Notes: a model not told the origin generated them from the sequence alone. A stretch of DNA of 34,023 nt from an uncultured Verrucomicrobiota bacterium (GCA_937867415.1 CALMKO010000029.1:1-34023), one strand, 5' to 3'; positions 10,484 through 20,102 are shown, counted from the first letter of the stretch. A program made the numbers and translations.

Positions 10484-10525
10484 GTGAAGTGCGATCGTTG
10501 CCTCTGGCAACGGCGCACGATTCAC
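10484..10525. repeat. Long imperfect inverted repeat
   Basis: GTGAAGTGCGATCGTTGCC-TCT-GGCAACGGCGCACGATTCAC. Confidence 0.7.
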
Positions 10526-10629
10526 AACTCACGCAAGTAAGGGCGGACCCAGCTTCGTCCGAGCGGATGAGGGGCCGATGGGGGGGAGCGAAGCTCTCTT
10601 ACCCAGCGGCCTCTTCGTTTGCCGGCCTT

Positions 10630-12630
10630 TTACCAGAAGACCACATAGAGGAGCAGCGTGGCGATGACCACTCCGACTCCACCCCACTTGGCGACTTTTG
10701 AGGACTCGAGGGCGATCAGGTCGGTGGTGGGTAGCACGACTGGCTTAGCGAGCGGCTTGACGAGGGTGATGCCCATCATCACCACAAAAACCACCCCGAA
10801 GCAAATGGCCATGCGGTTGAGGAAGGGAATGTCTCCTTGGAACAGATAGAGGTAGCCGTAGAGAAGGACATTCACCAGAATCCCCAGCCAGCCGAGGAAG
10901 CGCGGCGCGCGCGGCACCAAGAAGCCGAACAGGAAAACCATCAGGACTCCGGGGCTGATGAAGCCCTGGAATTCCTGGATGAAGGTGAAGATGCCGCCGA
11001 AGCCGGGATTGCCGAGGTTGGGGGCGATCACGCAGGAAATCAGCACAAACAGGACCGTGAAAAACTTGCCGACATTCACCAATTGATCCTGGGAGCTTTT
11101 CGGCTTCAGCTTCTGATAGATATCGATGGTGGCAATGGTCGATGCCGAGTTTAGCATCGAGGCGAGGGACGAGACGACGGCTCCAAAGATGGCGGCCAGC
11201 ACGAACCAGGTGATTCCCGGCGTGAGCAGTTTGCGCAAGAGCATCGGGAATGCCGCATCGTAATCATAGCCGATGAGCTTGGTGCCTTCAGGGATTTTGG
11301 CGGCCTTTGCCGCGTCCAGCATCAGGGTGTTGGCGGCGAGCATCTCCTTCGGGCTCGCGGTGGCTGCGATCTCGGCAGTGGATGAGACGATTTTCGCGTT
11401 GTGCGCCATCACCTCGCGGGCTTGGGCTGGATTGGTAAGCGCGAAATTCTCCGTGATCGGATAGACTTTGTTGCCACCCTTCTGCATCTCCCCGAAGGTG
11501 ACCTTGTTCTTCTTGATGGCTTCCGCGTGGAGATCCTTGCTGTAGAGATTAAAGCACAGAATCCCGGGAATCACCACCACGAAGGGGATGATCAACTTGA
11601 GCGCTGCGGCGAATACGATCCCTTTCTGGCCCTCCGCGAGAGATTTGGAGCCCAAGGTCCGTTGAACGATGTATTGATTGAGACCCCAGTAGAAAAAGTT
11701 AGGGATCCAGAGCCCCAGAACGAGGGCTGTCCAAGGGATCGCTGGATCGCTTTTCGGACGCACCATGTGCAGCTTGCCTCCGGCCATGTTTTCGCCCTCT
11801 ACAGCCACCGCTTCGCCATCTTTGCCGCCATTGAGTAGGGTGAAACGCTTCCAGCCACTTGCGTTTTCAAGATCGGCGACCGTGGCCGAGGAGTTTGCCA
11901 CCTTGGTGGCGATGAGGTCGTTGGGGTCGGCCTTTTTCATCGCGCCCAAAGCGAGCCACATCACGACTGCTCCGCCAGCGATGAGCGCGGCACCCCAGAT
12001 CAGGTCGGTCCATGCGCACGCTTTCAAGCCACCTACAAAAACGTAAGCGGCAGCGGAGAGTCCGATGATCCAGCAGCCCACCGTGATCGATCCAAGATCC
12101 AAGCCGAACAAGTGCTGCCCTGCGAAAAACACCGATACGACCTTGGCTCCCGAGTAAATGACTGATGCGGTGGGGACGCCCACGAGAATCACCAGCGTGG
12201 AAATGGCCATGACCGTGCGGGAGACAACCCCGTAGCGGTATTCCAGGAATTCCGGGATGGTATAGATTCCACAGCGGAGAAGCTTGGGGAGGAACACGAA
12301 TGCCACAACGACCAAGGTGATCGCCGCCATCCATTCATAAGACGCGATCGCCATTCCCAGCCAGTCCGCAGCCTGGCCGGACATTCCGACAAATTGCTCC
12401 GTAGAGATATTCGCGGCGATGAGTGAAAAGCCAACGAGCCACCAGGTGAGTCCGCGGCCGGCGAGGAAGTATCCCGCTGCGCCACCCGACTCGGCTTCGT
12501 CTTTACTTTCCTTGTTGCCTTGGCGGATGCCAAATCCAATGACGCCGACGACAGCGACGAGGAAAAGAATCATATCCAAGGTGCTCATGGCACCGGTTTC
12601 GGCAACTGCTAGGTAGGGCATTGATATCAT
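10630..12630 (-). CDS. Sodium/solute symporter (SSS/SGLT family)
   Basis: Multi-TM protein; IGFGIRQGNKES...GYFLAGRGLTWWLVGFSLIAANISTEQFVGMSGQA; IPEFLEYRYG; NQYIVQRTLGSKSLAEGQKG. True start may be internal (MSTLDM, about 12588). Confidence 0.9.
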   Translation of the reverse strand: MISMPYLAVAETGAMSTLDMILFLVAVVGVIGFGIRQGNKESKDEAESGGAAGYFLAGRGLTWWLVGFSLIAANISTEQFVGMSGQAADWLGMAIASYEWMAAITLVVVAFVFLPKLLRCGIYTIPEFLEYRYGVVSRTVMAISTLVILVGVPTASVIYSGAKVVSVFFAGQHLFGLDLGSITVGCWIIGLSAAAYVFVGGLKACAWTDLIWGAALIAGGAVVMWLALGAMKKADPNDLIATKVANSSATVADLENASGWKRFTLLNGGKDGEAVAVEGENMAGGKLHMVRPKSDPAIPWTALVLGLWIPNFFYWGLNQYIVQRTLGSKSLAEGQKGIVFAAALKLIIPFVVVIPGILCFNLYSKDLHAEAIKKNKVTFGEMQKGGNKVYPITENFALTNPAQAREVMAHNAKIVSSTAEIAATASPKEMLAANTLMLDAAKAAKIPEGTKLIGYDYDAAFPMLLRKLLTPGITWFVLAAIFGAVVSSLASMLNSASTIATIDIYQKLKPKSSQDQLVNVGKFFTVLFVLISCVIAPNLGNPGFGGIFTFIQEFQGFISPGVLMVFLFGFLVPRAPRFLGWLGILVNVLLYGYLYLFQGDIPFLNRMAICFGVVFVVMMGITLVKPLAKPVVLPTTDLIALESSKVAKWGGVGVVIATLLLYVVFW

Positions 12631-12658
12631 GGTCTGCTGGGTTATTTGTGGCTGAATT

Positions 12659-13801
12659 TTACTTGGTCGAGAACTGATGAATCATCGTGTGGCGGTAGGT
12701 TTCACCGGGGCGAAGGACCGCTGAGGGGAAGGACGGGTGATTCGGCGCGTCCGGGAAGCCCTCGGTCTCAAGGCACAGCGCGGTGCGCTTGGCGTAGGCG
12801 ACTCCGCCTTTGCCGGTGGTGGTGCCATCCAGGAAATTGCCGCCGTAGAACTGAATGGCCGGCTGGTCGGAGAGCACTTCCATGACGCGGCCTGATTTGG
12901 GATCCTCCAGACGCGCGGCGAGTCGGACACCTTTCCCATCCGCGAGCACCCAGGCATGATCGTAGCCGCCACCGAACTTGAGGGCCTCGAAATCCTCATC
13001 GATCCGCGCGCCGATTGCGGTGGGTTTGGTGAAATCCAGCGGGGTGCCGGCGACCGGATCGATCTTCCCTGTGGGGATCAGCCCGATGTTCGTCGGGAGA
13101 TATTTCCCGGCATTCAGCGTGAGAACATGGTCGTTGATGAGAGTCGTGGGATCGCCCGAAAGATTCCAATACGAGTGATGGACCAGGTTGACGATGGTGG
13201 GAGCGTCGGTGGTCGCCTTGGCTTCCCACTTCAATTCATTGTTCGCGGTGAGCGTATAGGTGACGTTGACCGTGAGGGTCCCCGGGTAGCCCTCTTCTCC
13301 GTCTTTGGAGATATAGGTAAACTCAACCCCATTTTCCGGGGTGATTTTTCCGGACCAGAGCACCTTGTCGAATCCCTTGACGCCGCCGTGGAGGTGGCAG
13401 GGGATGCCGCCCGGATCGTTGTTGGTGGCGAGTGAGTATTCTTTTCCGTCGAGGGTGAACTTTCCGTCCTTGATCCGGTTTCCGAAACGCCCGACCGTGG
13501 CACCCAGATAGGAATCATTGGTCAGCCAGCCTGCGAGCGTGTCGTAACCATGGGTCAGGTCGGCGGTTTTGCCTGATTTGTCAGGGGTCTCCATGGAGAC
13601 CAGGATGGCGCCGTATTCGGTCACCCTTGCCCGGAGCCCATTGCTGTTGGTGAGGGTGAAAATCTTCACCTCTCGACCGTCTGGCATCTTGCCGTAGATC
13701 TCTTCCGTCGGTTTTTGTAATTCATTCGCCATCGCGGGAGTGTGATGACCGATCCAAATACCCATTGCGAGCGCAGAAACTAAACAGACATGGTTTTTCA
13801 T
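12659..13801 (-). CDS. Aldose 1-epimerase (mutarotase), secreted
   Basis: Signal peptide MKNHVCLVSALAMGIWIGHHTPAMA; GATVGRFGNRIKDGKFTLDGKEY; NLVHHSYWNLSG; VLSDQPAIQFYGGNFLDGT. Confidence 0.93.
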   Translation of the reverse strand: MKNHVCLVSALAMGIWIGHHTPAMANELQKPTEEIYGKMPDGREVKIFTLTNSNGLRARVTEYGAILVSMETPDKSGKTADLTHGYDTLAGWLTNDSYLGATVGRFGNRIKDGKFTLDGKEYSLATNNDPGGIPCHLHGGVKGFDKVLWSGKITPENGVEFTYISKDGEEGYPGTLTVNVTYTLTANNELKWEAKATTDAPTIVNLVHHSYWNLSGDPTTLINDHVLTLNAGKYLPTNIGLIPTGKIDPVAGTPLDFTKPTAIGARIDEDFEALKFGGGYDHAWVLADGKGVRLAARLEDPKSGRVMEVLSDQPAIQFYGGNFLDGTTTGKGGVAYAKRTALCLETEGFPDAPNHPSFPSAVLRPGETYRHTMIHQFSTK

Positions 13802-13899
13802 ACCCCCAAGGGTTTGCGGCTATTCCCCGGCTCTGCCAAGCGTGAATTTTTGGAAATTAGGGGTGTGACTTGGCGGGCTCACCTGATAATCCCTCTCCC

Positions 13900-14352
13900 A
13901 TGGCTATCCCTGATTCATTGACTCACATGCTTGTTTCCATTCTTGAGGAGTTTGGCTGCCAGACGGGAACGATCCACCAGACGGGGGAATCCGGAAATGA
14001 GCTGCACCTAGTCGCGCAGATCGGATTGCCCGAATTCCTGCTCGAAAAGGTCTCCATCATCCCATTCGGCAAGGGCATCGCTGGCGCAGCCGCCGAGCGC
14101 AGGGAACCGGTCGAGCTTTGTAATCTCCAACAGGACCTCGGTGGCATTGCCAAACCCGACGCCCAGAAAACCGGAGTCTCCGGCTCGATCGCGGTGCCGG
14201 TGATCCAGCCGCTCACCGGTAAGGTCATCGGAACCCTCGGAATCGGAAAAACCACCGCTCATGAGTTCACCCCGGCGGAAAAACGGCGCTTGGCGGAGCA
14301 CGCCACCGCCATCGTCGGGATTTTTCAGCACAAAAGAATTGGACATGATTGA
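13900..14352 (+). CDS. GAF domain protein
   Basis: ATG 13900; LVAQIGLPEFLLEKVSIIPFGKGIAGAAAERREPVELCNL...SIAVPVIQPLTGKVIGTLGIGK GAF pattern. Confidence 0.8.
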   Translation: MAIPDSLTHMLVSILEEFGCQTGTIHQTGESGNELHLVAQIGLPEFLLEKVSIIPFGKGIAGAAAERREPVELCNLQQDLGGIAKPDAQKTGVSGSIAVPVIQPLTGKVIGTLGIGKTTAHEFTPAEKRRLAEHATAIVGIFQHKRIGHD

Positions 14353-14382
14353 CCACGCCGTGGTTGTGACTAGACTGCCTCC

Positions 14383-14853
14383 ATGACAACGGTGGAATCA
14401 GCAAGCAAGATCCTCGATACGATGCTCGGGCACCTCGGGTTCACAGCGACCATCGAGCCTCAGGAAACCCACGACGGACCCTGCCTTCAAATTCATTCCA
14501 GCGAGAACGCCACCCTCATCGGCAACGATGGAGACCGCCTCGATGACCTGCAATATCTGGTCAACCGCATCCTCCGCAGGCACCAGCCCAAGGCGGAACG
14601 CATCAAGGTGGACTGCGCCCACTTCCGCTCCATGCAGGAGGACCAACTGGCCGAGGAGGTGCGTGGAATCGCCGAGCGGGTCAAGGCCACCGGCAAGGCT
14701 TTCCAAATGCGGCCCCTCAACGCCTACTATCGCCGCTTGGTGCATAACTCACTGATCGACGACTCCGAAATCTCGTCGCACTCTCCGCAGGGCGAGGAGC
14801 GCTTGAAGCGAATCACCATTTCCCTCAAGAAATCCTCAGGATCACCCTCATGA
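14383..14853 (+). CDS. KH-R3H (Jag/SpoIIIJ-associated-like) RNA-binding protein lacking the Jag-N domain
   Basis: KH-like LIGNDGDRLDDLQYLVNRIL; R3H-like MRPLNAYYRRLVHNSLIDDSEISSHSPQGEERLKRITIS. Confidence 0.8.
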   Translation: MTTVESASKILDTMLGHLGFTATIEPQETHDGPCLQIHSSENATLIGNDGDRLDDLQYLVNRILRRHQPKAERIKVDCAHFRSMQEDQLAEEVRGIAERVKATGKAFQMRPLNAYYRRLVHNSLIDDSEISSHSPQGEERLKRITISLKKSSGSPS

Positions 14854-15323
14854 AAAAATTCTTCTTCGACTGCGGAACCCGCGATGCCACCGCCTCGTTG
14901 GGCATCCTCGCCCTCCGCGTGATGACCGGCTTGATGATGCTGATCGGCCACGGGATTCCCAAGATCCAGAACTTTGCCACCCGCAAGGACTTCTTTTATG
15001 TGCCCGATCTTTTTCCCCTCAGCCTGATGCCTCCCTCGGCCAGCCTGCTGGCGTGCATCGGCGCGGAAGTGGTGGCGGCCGCGCTGCTTATCATCGGCTT
15101 GGCGGCACGCCCCGCCGCATTTGTGTTAGGGTTGTGCATGACGGTGGCTGCCTTCGGGGCGCTGGGGGCGGCACCCTGGTTCCTCAAGTCGCCCACCTTG
15201 GTGGAGACCAAGGAGCTGGCCGTGATGTATCTCATCCCGATGGTCGCCATGATCCTCACGGGTGCTGGTGCCTACTCGCTCGATGCCGCCATTTGTAAGG
15301 ATAGCAAACGCCGCCGCTGGTGA
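14850..15323 (+). CDS. DoxX family membrane protein
   Basis: ATGA overlap with the upstream gene; LGILALRVMTGLMMLIGHGIPKIQNFATRKDFF...EVVAAALLIIGLAARPAAFVLGLCMTVAAF. Confidence 0.85.
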   Translation: MKKFFFDCGTRDATASLGILALRVMTGLMMLIGHGIPKIQNFATRKDFFYVPDLFPLSLMPPSASLLACIGAEVVAAALLIIGLAARPAAFVLGLCMTVAAFGALGAAPWFLKSPTLVETKELAVMYLIPMVAMILTGAGAYSLDAAICKDSKRRRW

Positions 15324-15327
15324 ACCC

Positions 15328-15675
15328 ATGGAAACCCACCGTCTCGTTCTTCCTAGCGATCTGAATCACTACGGATTTCTTTTCGGAGGCCGCCTGCTCG
15401 CCTGGGTGGATGAGGCGTCATGGATCGCTGCGAGCCTGGACTACCCGCACTGCCAGTTCGTCACGGTGGCGATGGATACCGTGGAGTTCCATCATAGCGT
15501 GCGGGACGGCACGGTGCTGAGGATCTCCTGCATCCGCGAGCGCGAGGGAAACACGAGTGTTGCCTATCAGGTCAGTGTCTTCGACGAACGCGCCGGCCAG
15601 CGTGCGATCTTCTCAACCCGTGTGACCTTCGTCAGTGTCGATGACGAGGGTAAAAAACGCAGCATCCGTGTCTGA
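15328..15675 (+). CDS. Acyl-CoA thioesterase (hotdog fold)
   Basis: METHRLVLPSDLNHYGFLFGGRLLAWVDEASWIAAS...FVTVAMDTVEFHHSVRDGTVLRI. Trimmed from ORF start 15262. Confidence 0.88.
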   Translation: METHRLVLPSDLNHYGFLFGGRLLAWVDEASWIAASLDYPHCQFVTVAMDTVEFHHSVRDGTVLRISCIREREGNTSVAYQVSVFDERAGQRAIFSTRVTFVSVDDEGKKRSIRV

Positions 15676-15679
15676 TTCA

Positions 15680-17260
15680 ATGGTGGATATTCTGATAGAG
15701 ACTGTCGATGTCGTGCTCCCGCTTGAACAGTCGGAGGACGATCAAGCGCGGCGAAATGCGGCGGCGGTCAAGCTTGGCATCCCTGCCGCGCGGATCGGCG
15801 GGCTGAAGCTGCGCAAGCACTCGATCGATGCGCGCCAGCGGGCGGTGAAGGTGCAGCTGCGGCTGGATGTGGCGCTGGATGGCCCGCTGCCGCCTGACGC
15901 CGCCCCCGGGTGGTCGGTTCCGCCGCTCGCGGCGAGTGCCAGGCCGGTGATCATCGTCGGCTGCGGACCTGCCGGCCTGTTTGCGGCGTTGCGAACGCTT
16001 GAAAACGGCCAACGTCCTATCTTGTTAGAGCGTGGCAAGGATGCCAGCGCGCGCCGCTTTGATCTGGCACCGCTGCTGCGTGAAGGTCGCGTGATCGAGG
16101 AGTCGAACTACTGCTTCGGCGAGGGAGGGGCGGGCACCTTTTCGGATGGAAAGCTCTACACCCGCGCGACCAAACGTGGGCCTGTGGCCAAGGTTTACGA
16201 AGTGCTCGTGGCCCATGGAGCTCCGGAACAAATCCTTACCGACGCGCACCCACACATCGGTTCCAATCTGCTGCCGAACGTGGTCAAGGCGATCCGCAAC
16301 TCGATCATCGCCGCCGGGGGAGAAGTCCGCTTCCAGACGAAGGTCACGGATTTCCTCACCAGCGGAAATCGCATCCGCGGCGTGCTGACCGGGGCCGGCG
16401 AGGAGATTCTGGCAGACTCGGTGATTCTCGCTACCGGTCATTCCGCCCGTGATATCTACCGGCTGCTTGCGGCGAGGAATATTTTGTTAGAGTCGAAGCC
16501 GTTCGCCGTGGGCTTCCGCATCGAGCATCCGCAGCCATTTATCGATCGCACTCAATACCACCTGAACCCGGGTCAGGAGCGGCCACGGCTGCTCCCCGCC
16601 GCCCGCTACCGCCTGGCGACCAAGATCCGCGGGCGGGGGGTGCATTCGTTCTGCATGTGCCCGGGTGGCTGGATCGTCCCGGCTTCCACGGAGAATGACG
16701 AGGTGGTGGTCAATGGCATGAGCCTCTCGCGCCGTGATTCCCCGTTTGCAAACTCGGGCATGGTGGCCACGGTCGAGCCTGAGGACGTCAAGAACCTCGT
16801 CAAGGAGCACGGGGTTCTCGCAGGTCTGGTGTTCCAGAAAGAACTCGAACGCGCCGCCAAGCGGGCGGGGGGCGGGGGGCAGGTCGCGCCGGGCCAGCGG
16901 GCCACCGACTTCCTAACGGGAAAAATTTCCTCAACGCTGCCGGAGACGAGCTACTTTCCCGGGCTCAATTCCGCGCCACTCCACGAGTTGCTGCCGCCGT
17001 GGATCACCAGCCGGATGCGCGAGGGTTTCAAGCTGTTTGGACGGCAGATGCACGGCTACATTTCCGAGGAGGCCTTGTTGTTAGGATTTGAAACGCGCAC
17101 CAGCTCGCCTGTTAGGATTCCGCGGCGCGAGGATACGCTGGAACATCCCGGAATCCAGGGACTCTTCCCCTGCGGCGAAGGCGCGGGCTACGCGGGTGGC
17201 ATCGTCAGCGCCGCCATGGACGGCTTGCGCATCGCGGATGCGGCTTGTCTGTCCCGTTGA
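15680..17260 (+). CDS. FAD-dependent dehydrogenase/oxidoreductase (COG2509-like)
   Basis: PVIIVGCGPAGLFAALRTLENGQRPILLERGKDASARR; NYCFGEGGAGTFSDGKLYTRATKRG; LFPCGEGAGYAGGIVSAAMDGL. Confidence 0.9.
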   Translation: MVDILIETVDVVLPLEQSEDDQARRNAAAVKLGIPAARIGGLKLRKHSIDARQRAVKVQLRLDVALDGPLPPDAAPGWSVPPLAASARPVIIVGCGPAGLFAALRTLENGQRPILLERGKDASARRFDLAPLLREGRVIEESNYCFGEGGAGTFSDGKLYTRATKRGPVAKVYEVLVAHGAPEQILTDAHPHIGSNLLPNVVKAIRNSIIAAGGEVRFQTKVTDFLTSGNRIRGVLTGAGEEILADSVILATGHSARDIYRLLAARNILLESKPFAVGFRIEHPQPFIDRTQYHLNPGQERPRLLPAARYRLATKIRGRGVHSFCMCPGGWIVPASTENDEVVVNGMSLSRRDSPFANSGMVATVEPEDVKNLVKEHGVLAGLVFQKELERAAKRAGGGGQVAPGQRATDFLTGKISSTLPETSYFPGLNSAPLHELLPPWITSRMREGFKLFGRQMHGYISEEALLLGFETRTSSPVRIPRREDTLEHPGIQGLFPCGEGAGYAGGIVSAAMDGLRIADAACLSR

Positions 17261-17279
17261 AACATTCCATCCCTCAACC

Positions 17280-18050
17280 ATGACTCGATTTCGCCCCTGC
17301 ATCGACCTGCACCAAGGTAAAGTAAAACAAATCGTCGGCGGCACCCTGCGCGACGAGGGAGCTGGCCCGATCGAGAATTTTGTTTCGGATCGCCCGCCGG
17401 CGTGGTTTGCAGAGCAGTTCCGCAAGGACGCTCTCACCGGTGGCCATGTCATCAAACTTGGACCCGGAAATGATCTGGCCGCACGCGAGGCACTCGCCGC
17501 ATGGCCCGGAGGCCTGCAAGTCGGCGGGGGCATCGATGAACATCACGCGGCGGATTGGCTGGATGCCGGAGCCAGCCACGTCATCGTCACATCCGCTTTG
17601 TTCGACGCGCAAGGATGCTTTCTTGACGCGGTCCTGGAGTCACTGGTGCGAAAAATCGGCAAGGACAAACTGGTGATCGATTTGTCATGCCGCCGCACCG
17701 CCGAGGGCTGGACGGTGGCCATGAATCGGTGGCAGACGCTCACCGATCTCCACGTCACCCATGCAACGCTCGACCGGCTGGCCCCGAGTTGTGACGAGTT
17801 CCTGATCCACGCTGCCGATGTGGAAGGCCTGTGCGGGGGAATCGATGCCGACCTGGTCACGCTGCTTGGCTCCTGGGGGAAGTGTCCCGTCACCTACGCC
17901 GGCGGTGCGGCGTCGATGGCAGATCTGTTACTCGTGGACCACGCGGGACGCGGCGCGGTGGATGTGACGGTGGGTAGCGCTTTGGATCTTTTTGGAGGTA
18001 ATGGCCTTATTTACAATGACTTGGTATCATGGAATCGCCGCGAATCATGA
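17280..18050 (+). CDS. hisA: Phosphoribosylformimino-5-aminoimidazole carboxamide ribotide isomerase, eukaryotic (HIS6) type
   Basis: RPCIDLHQGKVKQIVGGTLRDEG, GHVIKLGPGNDLAAREAL, LQVGGGI, VIDLSCRRTAEGWTVAMNRWQTLTDL, EFLIHAADVEGLCGGID, VDVTVGSALDLFGGN. Trimmed to ATG 17280. Confidence 0.88.
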   Translation: MTRFRPCIDLHQGKVKQIVGGTLRDEGAGPIENFVSDRPPAWFAEQFRKDALTGGHVIKLGPGNDLAAREALAAWPGGLQVGGGIDEHHAADWLDAGASHVIVTSALFDAQGCFLDAVLESLVRKIGKDKLVIDLSCRRTAEGWTVAMNRWQTLTDLHVTHATLDRLAPSCDEFLIHAADVEGLCGGIDADLVTLLGSWGKCPVTYAGGAASMADLLLVDHAGRGAVDVTVGSALDLFGGNGLIYNDLVSWNRRES

Positions 18051-18102
18051 CTTTGCTGGAAAGCGGTTGCAGGTTGCCTATCCCCTGTCTTAGGCTTGAG
18101 CC

Positions 18103-19140
18103 GTGCCGCACTTGGATATGAAACCTTACTCCGATGGAACGGTGATGAACCGCGATTTTTTGCGCTCGGCATTCCGGTCGATGCTGCTTGCCAGGATCTT
18201 GGAAAACAAACTTTCCAGCCTCTACAAGGCCGGAAAAATCGTCGGCGGAGTTTATCTGGGACGTGGTCAGGAAGCGGTGAGTGCCTGCCTCGGCACCTCG
18301 CTCATCCAGGGCACCGATTTCTTCGCCCCCTTGATCCGGGATCAAGCGGGCCGCACTGCCTTTGGCGAGCCTTTGATCGACTGCACCCGGACCTATCTCG
18401 GCTCGGTGGAGGGCCCCATGCGCGGACGGGACGGGAACATCCACCGCGGTCGCCCGAGCATGGGCATGCCAGCGATGATTTCCCACCTCGGCGCCCAGGT
18501 CCCCGTCGTGGCTGGAATGCTCTTTGCAAAGCGCCTGCAAGGGACGCTTGCCGGGCGCGTCGGGGCCACCTGCATCGGTGATGGCGCCACTTCCACCGGT
18601 GCCTTCCACGAGGGCTTGAATCTGGCAGCCATCGAAGGCCTGCCGCTGGTCATCGTCATCGGCAACAACCAGTTCGCCTACTCCACGCCCAATCACCGCC
18701 AGTTCGCCTGTAAGGACCTGGTGGAAAAGGCCAAGGGCTACGGCGTCGGAGGATTCTCGGTCGATGGAACGGACCTGTTAGCCTGCGCCTCCGTCATCGG
18801 TGAGGCGGTCAAGCGCGCGCGCGAGGGCGGCGGACCGCAAATGGTGGTAGCCCGCTTGCTGCGACTCTCCGGCCATGGCGAGCATGACGATGGATCCTAC
18901 GTCCCTTCGGAAATCCGCAACGGCCACTACGGGCGTGACTGCATCGAGGTGGCGATGCGGCAGTTGGTCGAAAACCAACTGGCCACGGTGGATGAAATTT
19001 TCGCGTGGCAGGATGAATTCGGCGATGACGTCCAGCGCGCGGTCGCCCAAGCCCAGCAAGAAGCCGTGCCGGATCCCTATCAGGAGGACTGGACCGCCCT
19101 CGCCACCCGGTTTCCCATTCCCCAACCCATCTTTCCGTGA
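18103..19140 (+). CDS. pdhA: Pyruvate/2-oxoacid dehydrogenase E1 component alpha subunit
   Basis: GVYLGRGQEAVSACLGTSL, GRPSMGMPAMISHLGAQVPVVAGMLFAKRL, TPP motif GDGATSTGAFHEGLNLAAIEGLPLVIVIGNNQFAYSTP; GTG start (ATG 18118 also possible). Confidence 0.92.
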   Translation: MPHLDMKPYSDGTVMNRDFLRSAFRSMLLARILENKLSSLYKAGKIVGGVYLGRGQEAVSACLGTSLIQGTDFFAPLIRDQAGRTAFGEPLIDCTRTYLGSVEGPMRGRDGNIHRGRPSMGMPAMISHLGAQVPVVAGMLFAKRLQGTLAGRVGATCIGDGATSTGAFHEGLNLAAIEGLPLVIVIGNNQFAYSTPNHRQFACKDLVEKAKGYGVGGFSVDGTDLLACASVIGEAVKRAREGGGPQMVVARLLRLSGHGEHDDGSYVPSEIRNGHYGRDCIEVAMRQLVENQLATVDEIFAWQDEFGDDVQRAVAQAQQEAVPDPYQEDWTALATRFPIPQPIFP

Positions 19141-20102
19141 GTGTGACCTATATCGATGCGATTCGTGAAGCGCAGGAAAAGCTCCTGCGCGAGGATGACC
19201 GTGTGTTTCTCTATGGCCAGGACATCGCGACCTTCGGCGGTGCGTTCAAGGCCACCAAGGGACTCGCCGAGCAGTTTCCCAACCGCGTGTTCGACGCGCC
19301 CATCTCGGAAGACGCGATGATCGGCATGGCTGTCGGTGCGGCGATCGAAGGGATGCGGCCGATCGTCGAGATGCAGTTCGCGGACTTCTCGTCGCTGGCG
19401 TTCAACCAACTCGTTAATCAAGCGGCTACCCATTTCTACCGGACTGGGGTGCCGATCCCGATCACCGTGCGCCTGCCCTCGGGCGGAACTCCCGGCTCCG
19501 GGCCTTTCCACAGCCAGAGCATGGAAGGAATCTACGCTCAATACCCGGGCCTGGTCGTTCTCACACCGGCCACGGTTTCAGACGCCTATCACATGTTGTT
19601 AGATGGGGTGGCGCTGGATGATCCGGTCATTTTCTGTGAGCACAAGTTCCTCTACCGCTGGCTCAAGGCCAAGTCCATTAACGGTGATCACCTCCCGATC
19701 GGTCAGGCCCGCATCACCCGCCCCGGCAAGCACGCCACGGTGGTGGCCTACAGCGCCATGGTCCACGAGGCCGTGCGTGCGGCGGACCGCCTCGCGCAGG
19801 ATGGCTGGGAAATCGAAGTGGTGGACCTGCGCTCGGTCAAGCCCCTCGATCTCGACACGATTCTTGCCTCGGTCGCCCGGACCGGGCGCTTGCTTGCGGT
19901 CGGTGAGGCGTTTCCCTGGGGCGGCGTCACGGCAGAGGTGATTGCACGGGTATCGGAAGAAGGCTTCCACCTGCTGGATGCCCCGCCACAGCGCTTGAAT
20001 GCCCGTGACACTCCCGTCCCATATCACCCCAAGCTCTGGGCGGCGCACCGGCCGACTCCCGAGTCCATTTGCGAAGCTCTCCGGAAACTGCTCTCCTTCT
20101 AG
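19137..20102 (+). CDS. pdhB: Pyruvate/2-oxoacid dehydrogenase E1 component beta subunit
   Basis: Overlaps E1alpha by 4 nt (GTGA); VTYIDAIREAQEKLLREDDRVFLYGQDIATFGGAFKATKGL; FDAPISEDAMIGMAVGAAIEGMRPIVEMQFADF; HSQSMEGIYAQYPGL. Confidence 0.93.
   Translation: MSVTYIDAIREAQEKLLREDDRVFLYGQDIATFGGAFKATKGLAEQFPNRVFDAPISEDAMIGMAVGAAIEGMRPIVEMQFADFSSLAFNQLVNQAATHFYRTGVPIPITVRLPSGGTPGSGPFHSQSMEGIYAQYPGLVVLTPATVSDAYHMLLDGVALDDPVIFCEHKFLYRWLKAKSINGDHLPIGQARITRPGKHATVVAYSAMVHEAVRAADRLAQDGWEIEVVDLRSVKPLDLDTILASVARTGRLLAVGEAFPWGGVTAEVIARVSEEGFHLLDAPPQRLNARDTPVPYHPKLWAAHRPTPESICEALRKLLSF

Noticed and set aside
18051-18102. Search for a Rex operator (TTGTGAA-N4-TTCACAA) upstream of pdhA
   Set aside because: No convincing match seen in the short gap; autoregulation remains only an inference
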